Positions 5,398-6,652 of a stretch of 6,652 nt of DNA are shown here, piece by piece. The stretch spans positions 1 to 6,652 of the forward strand of contig JAFWRK010000040.1 in the NCBI GenBank assembly GCA_017519965.1, written 5' to 3'. The notes under the pieces are model-generated. The model saw only the letters and a list, made by a program, of their open reading frames with translations. It did no database searches and was not told where the DNA came from. The position numbers and the translations under genes were made by a program. This stretch comes from Bacilli bacterium (GTDB taxonomy: Bacteria; Bacillota_I; Bacilli_A; RF39; UBA660). Position 1 is the first letter of the stretch, and the number at the start of each line of letters is the position of its first letter.

Positions 5398-5403
5398 TAT
5401 TCT

Positions 5404-5429
5404 AAAGACCTTCGGGTCTTTTTCTTTTT
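5404..5429 (+). terminator. UUCG-tetraloop terminator after the second prepilin
   Basis: AAAGACC (5404-5410) pairs with GGTCTTT (5415-5421) around TTCG, giving the very stable C(UUCG)G tetraloop, followed by a T-rich tract (TTCTTTTT). It starts 7 nt after the stop codon and isolates the pilin transcript from the endonuclease IV gene. Confidence 0.93.
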
Positions 5430-5455
5430 GTCTTAAGAAAAATATGTTATATTAT
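5428..5455 (+). promoter_or_regulatory. Promoter for endonuclease IV, with a minimal 5' leader
   Basis: TTGTCT (5428-5433) and TATTAT (5450-5455) are 16 nt apart. The overlapping TATATT (5448-5453) preceded by TG (5445-5446) is an alternative extended -10. Either would start transcription near 5460, at the GGTGAT ribosome binding site (5460-5465), so the leader would be about 9 nt or less. A start further upstream is possible, but the pilin terminator ends only just before the -35. Confidence 0.5.
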
Positions 5456-5468
5456 TAATGGTGATATT

Positions 5469-6353
5469 ATGTTAATTATAGGTAGTCATGTGGGATTTAC
5501 TAAGGACACACAACTATTAGGTAGTTTAAATGAAGCTCTAAGTTATGGAGCTAATACATTTATGTTTTATACTGGAGCTCCTCAAAATACTAATAGATCT
5601 AATATAGAAGATGGATTAACTTTAGAAGCAATGACTAAAATGAAAGAAATAAACTTTGATTATTCTAAGGTAATAGTTCATTCTCCATACATTATTAATC
5701 TAGCTAATCCTGATAAAGAAAAGTTACAGTTTAGTATTAGATTCTTAAAAGAAGAAATACATAGATGCGAATTATTGGGTATAAATAATTTAGTATTACA
5801 TCCGGGTTCACATGTAGGAGAAGGAGTAGAAACTGGTATTAATACAATTATTAAAGCTTTAGATATGGTATTTAGTGGTATGGATACAAAAGTAACTATT
5901 TTATTAGAAACAATGGCAGGTAAAGGTACAGAACTAGGTACTAATTTAGAACAATTAAAAACTATAATAGATAATTGTTCATATAAAGATAATCTAGGGG
6001 TATGTTTAGATACATGTCACTTAAATGATTCTGGAGTAGACATATCTAAATTTGATGAATACTTAGACTTGTTTGATAAAGAAATAGGAATATCCAAAAT
6101 AAAATGTGTTCATGTAAATGATAGCAAAAATGAAATTAATACTCATAAAGATAGACATGAAAACATAGGATTAGGTACTATAGGATTTGATAATCTTCTA
6201 AACGTTATATATAATGACAGATTAGAAAATATACCTAAGATATTAGAAACACCATATATAGATAAGAAGTATCCACCATATAAATATGAAATAGAAATGA
6301 TTAAGAATAAACAATTTAAAAATATAATTGAAGAAATTAATGAAAGATTATAA
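5469..6353 (+). CDS. nfo: Endonuclease IV (AP endonuclease, Nfo family)
   Basis: This 294-residue protein is a full-length Nfo/AP endonuclease family 2 enzyme, a TIM barrel that cuts DNA 5' of abasic sites in base excision repair using three metal ions. All nine metal ligands expected from E. coli Nfo can be placed: H71 (VHSPY), H111 (LHPGSHVG), E147 (LLETMAGKGTELG), D181 and H184 (CLDTCHLNDSG), H215 (CVHVNDSKN), D228 and H230 (KDRHENIGLG) and E260 (LETP). The N-terminal GSHVG motif is intact. GGTGAT 3 nt before the ATG sets the start. It has its own promoter after the pilin terminator. The next gene starts 21 nt after its stop with no terminator between, so the two probably form an operon. 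Nothing is missing or unusual in the enzyme itself. Confidence 0.96.
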   Translation: MLIIGSHVGFTKDTQLLGSLNEALSYGANTFMFYTGAPQNTNRSNIEDGLTLEAMTKMKEINFDYSKVIVHSPYIINLANPDKEKLQFSIRFLKEEIHRCELLGINNLVLHPGSHVGEGVETGINTIIKALDMVFSGMDTKVTILLETMAGKGTELGTNLEQLKTIIDNCSYKDNLGVCLDTCHLNDSGVDISKFDEYLDLFDKEIGISKIKCVHVNDSKNEINTHKDRHENIGLGTIGFDNLLNVIYNDRLENIPKILETPYIDKKYPPYKYEIEMIKNKQFKNIIEEINERL

Positions 6354-6374
6354 AATATAATTGGAGGATAAAAT

Positions 6375-6652
6375 ATGAAGGAAATAGCAAAATATAAAAA
6401 TATTATTATGGTTATTACAATAGTAATAGTATTCTCAGTAATAACTTTTATAATTGGATTTGGAGTAGGTAATAAGTTCAAACCACTTGAAAAAGAAGAA
6501 ATAAAAAAAAGTGAAATTATAAATAAAGATGAAGAAAAAGAAGAAAAAGAGAGTAGTACAAATAATCAAGAAATTACTTCAATTAATGAAGAAAGTACTA
6601 AATCATTAGAAAAAATTTCTAAAGCGGAATATGAACAAATATTATATGATAT
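6375..6652 (+). CDS. N-terminal part of a single-pass membrane protein of unknown function (3' end outside window)
   Basis: An ATG at 6375, preceded by TTGGAGGA with 7 nt spacing, opens a frame that stays open for 92 codons to the window end. The protein starts with a short basic segment (MKEIAKYKN), one transmembrane helix at about residues 10-32 (ending GFGVGNKFK), then a low-complexity linker of Lys, Glu, Ser and Asn to about residue 80. A more ordinary sequence begins near SKAEYEQILYD. With few residues before the helix, the C-terminal side probably faces outward and the linker would span the cell wall, with a domain beyond the window. No lipobox Cys is present. The family cannot be named from this part. 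The 21-nt gap to nfo suggests co-transcription. Confidence 0.82.
   Translation, partial: MKEIAKYKNIIMVITIVIVFSVITFIIGFGVGNKFKPLEKEEIKKSEIINKDEEKEEKESSTNNQEITSINEESTKSLEKISKAEYEQILYD

Noticed and set aside
6143..6481. Minus-strand hydrophobic open frame across the end of nfo and the next gene
   Set aside because: It crosses two supported plus-strand genes, and its hydrophobic character comes from complementing AT-rich codons.
1..6652. CRISPR arrays, tRNA or rRNA genes, and insertion-sequence ends
   Set aside because: No repeat-spacer pattern, cloverleaf, rRNA-like stretch, transposase or matching terminal repeats were found on either strand.

Overview
The window is very AT-rich and coding-dense. 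Trp is written TGG throughout and TGA closes two of the genes, so the standard bacterial code (table 11) applies. The gene content (YetF/DUF421, a TIGR04086-type membrane protein, a GHL10/YngK-like secreted hydrolase, endonuclease IV, prepilins) and the Shine-Dalgarno sequences, all pieces of AGGAGGTGAT, point to a low-GC Bacillota, probably an uncultured Bacilli or Clostridia-like lineage. That placement is inference; no marker gene for taxonomy is present.

Layout. (1) Positions 2-214 hold the C-terminal end of an unrecognised basic protein, closed by a strong intrinsic terminator. (2) Positions 243-1731 form a small phage-derived regulatory cassette: a sigma-A-like promoter with a palindrome between -35 and -10, an XRE-type HTH protein, a Bro-N antirepressor reduced to its N-terminal domain and overlapping the HTH gene by 8 nt, and a complete KilA-N protein. 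The cassette has a terminator on each side and its Ile codon use differs from the flanking genes. The KilA-N gene carries a perfect 32-bp palindrome. (3) A four-TM TIGR04086 protein on the minus strand converges on the KilA-N gene and shares a bidirectional terminator with it. (4) Divergent from it, the DUF421 membrane protein and the exported GHL10 protein look like a two-gene envelope operon. (5) Two prepilins follow. The second has a strong extended -10 promoter, a more GC-rich codon set and a UUCG-tetraloop terminator, which suggests it is the abundant (major) pilin. (6) Endonuclease IV, with all nine metal ligands, has its own promoter almost abutting its ribosome binding site. It is followed 21 nt later by the start of a membrane-anchored protein that runs off the window.

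The right-hand two thirds read as ordinary chromosomal genes for envelope, pilus and DNA repair. The left-hand cassette is the accessory part. No complete new defence or mobile system is evident. The points most worth a second look are the palindrome in the KilA-N gene, the cassette as a unit, and the paired prepilins with matching cysteine layout and very different expression signals.
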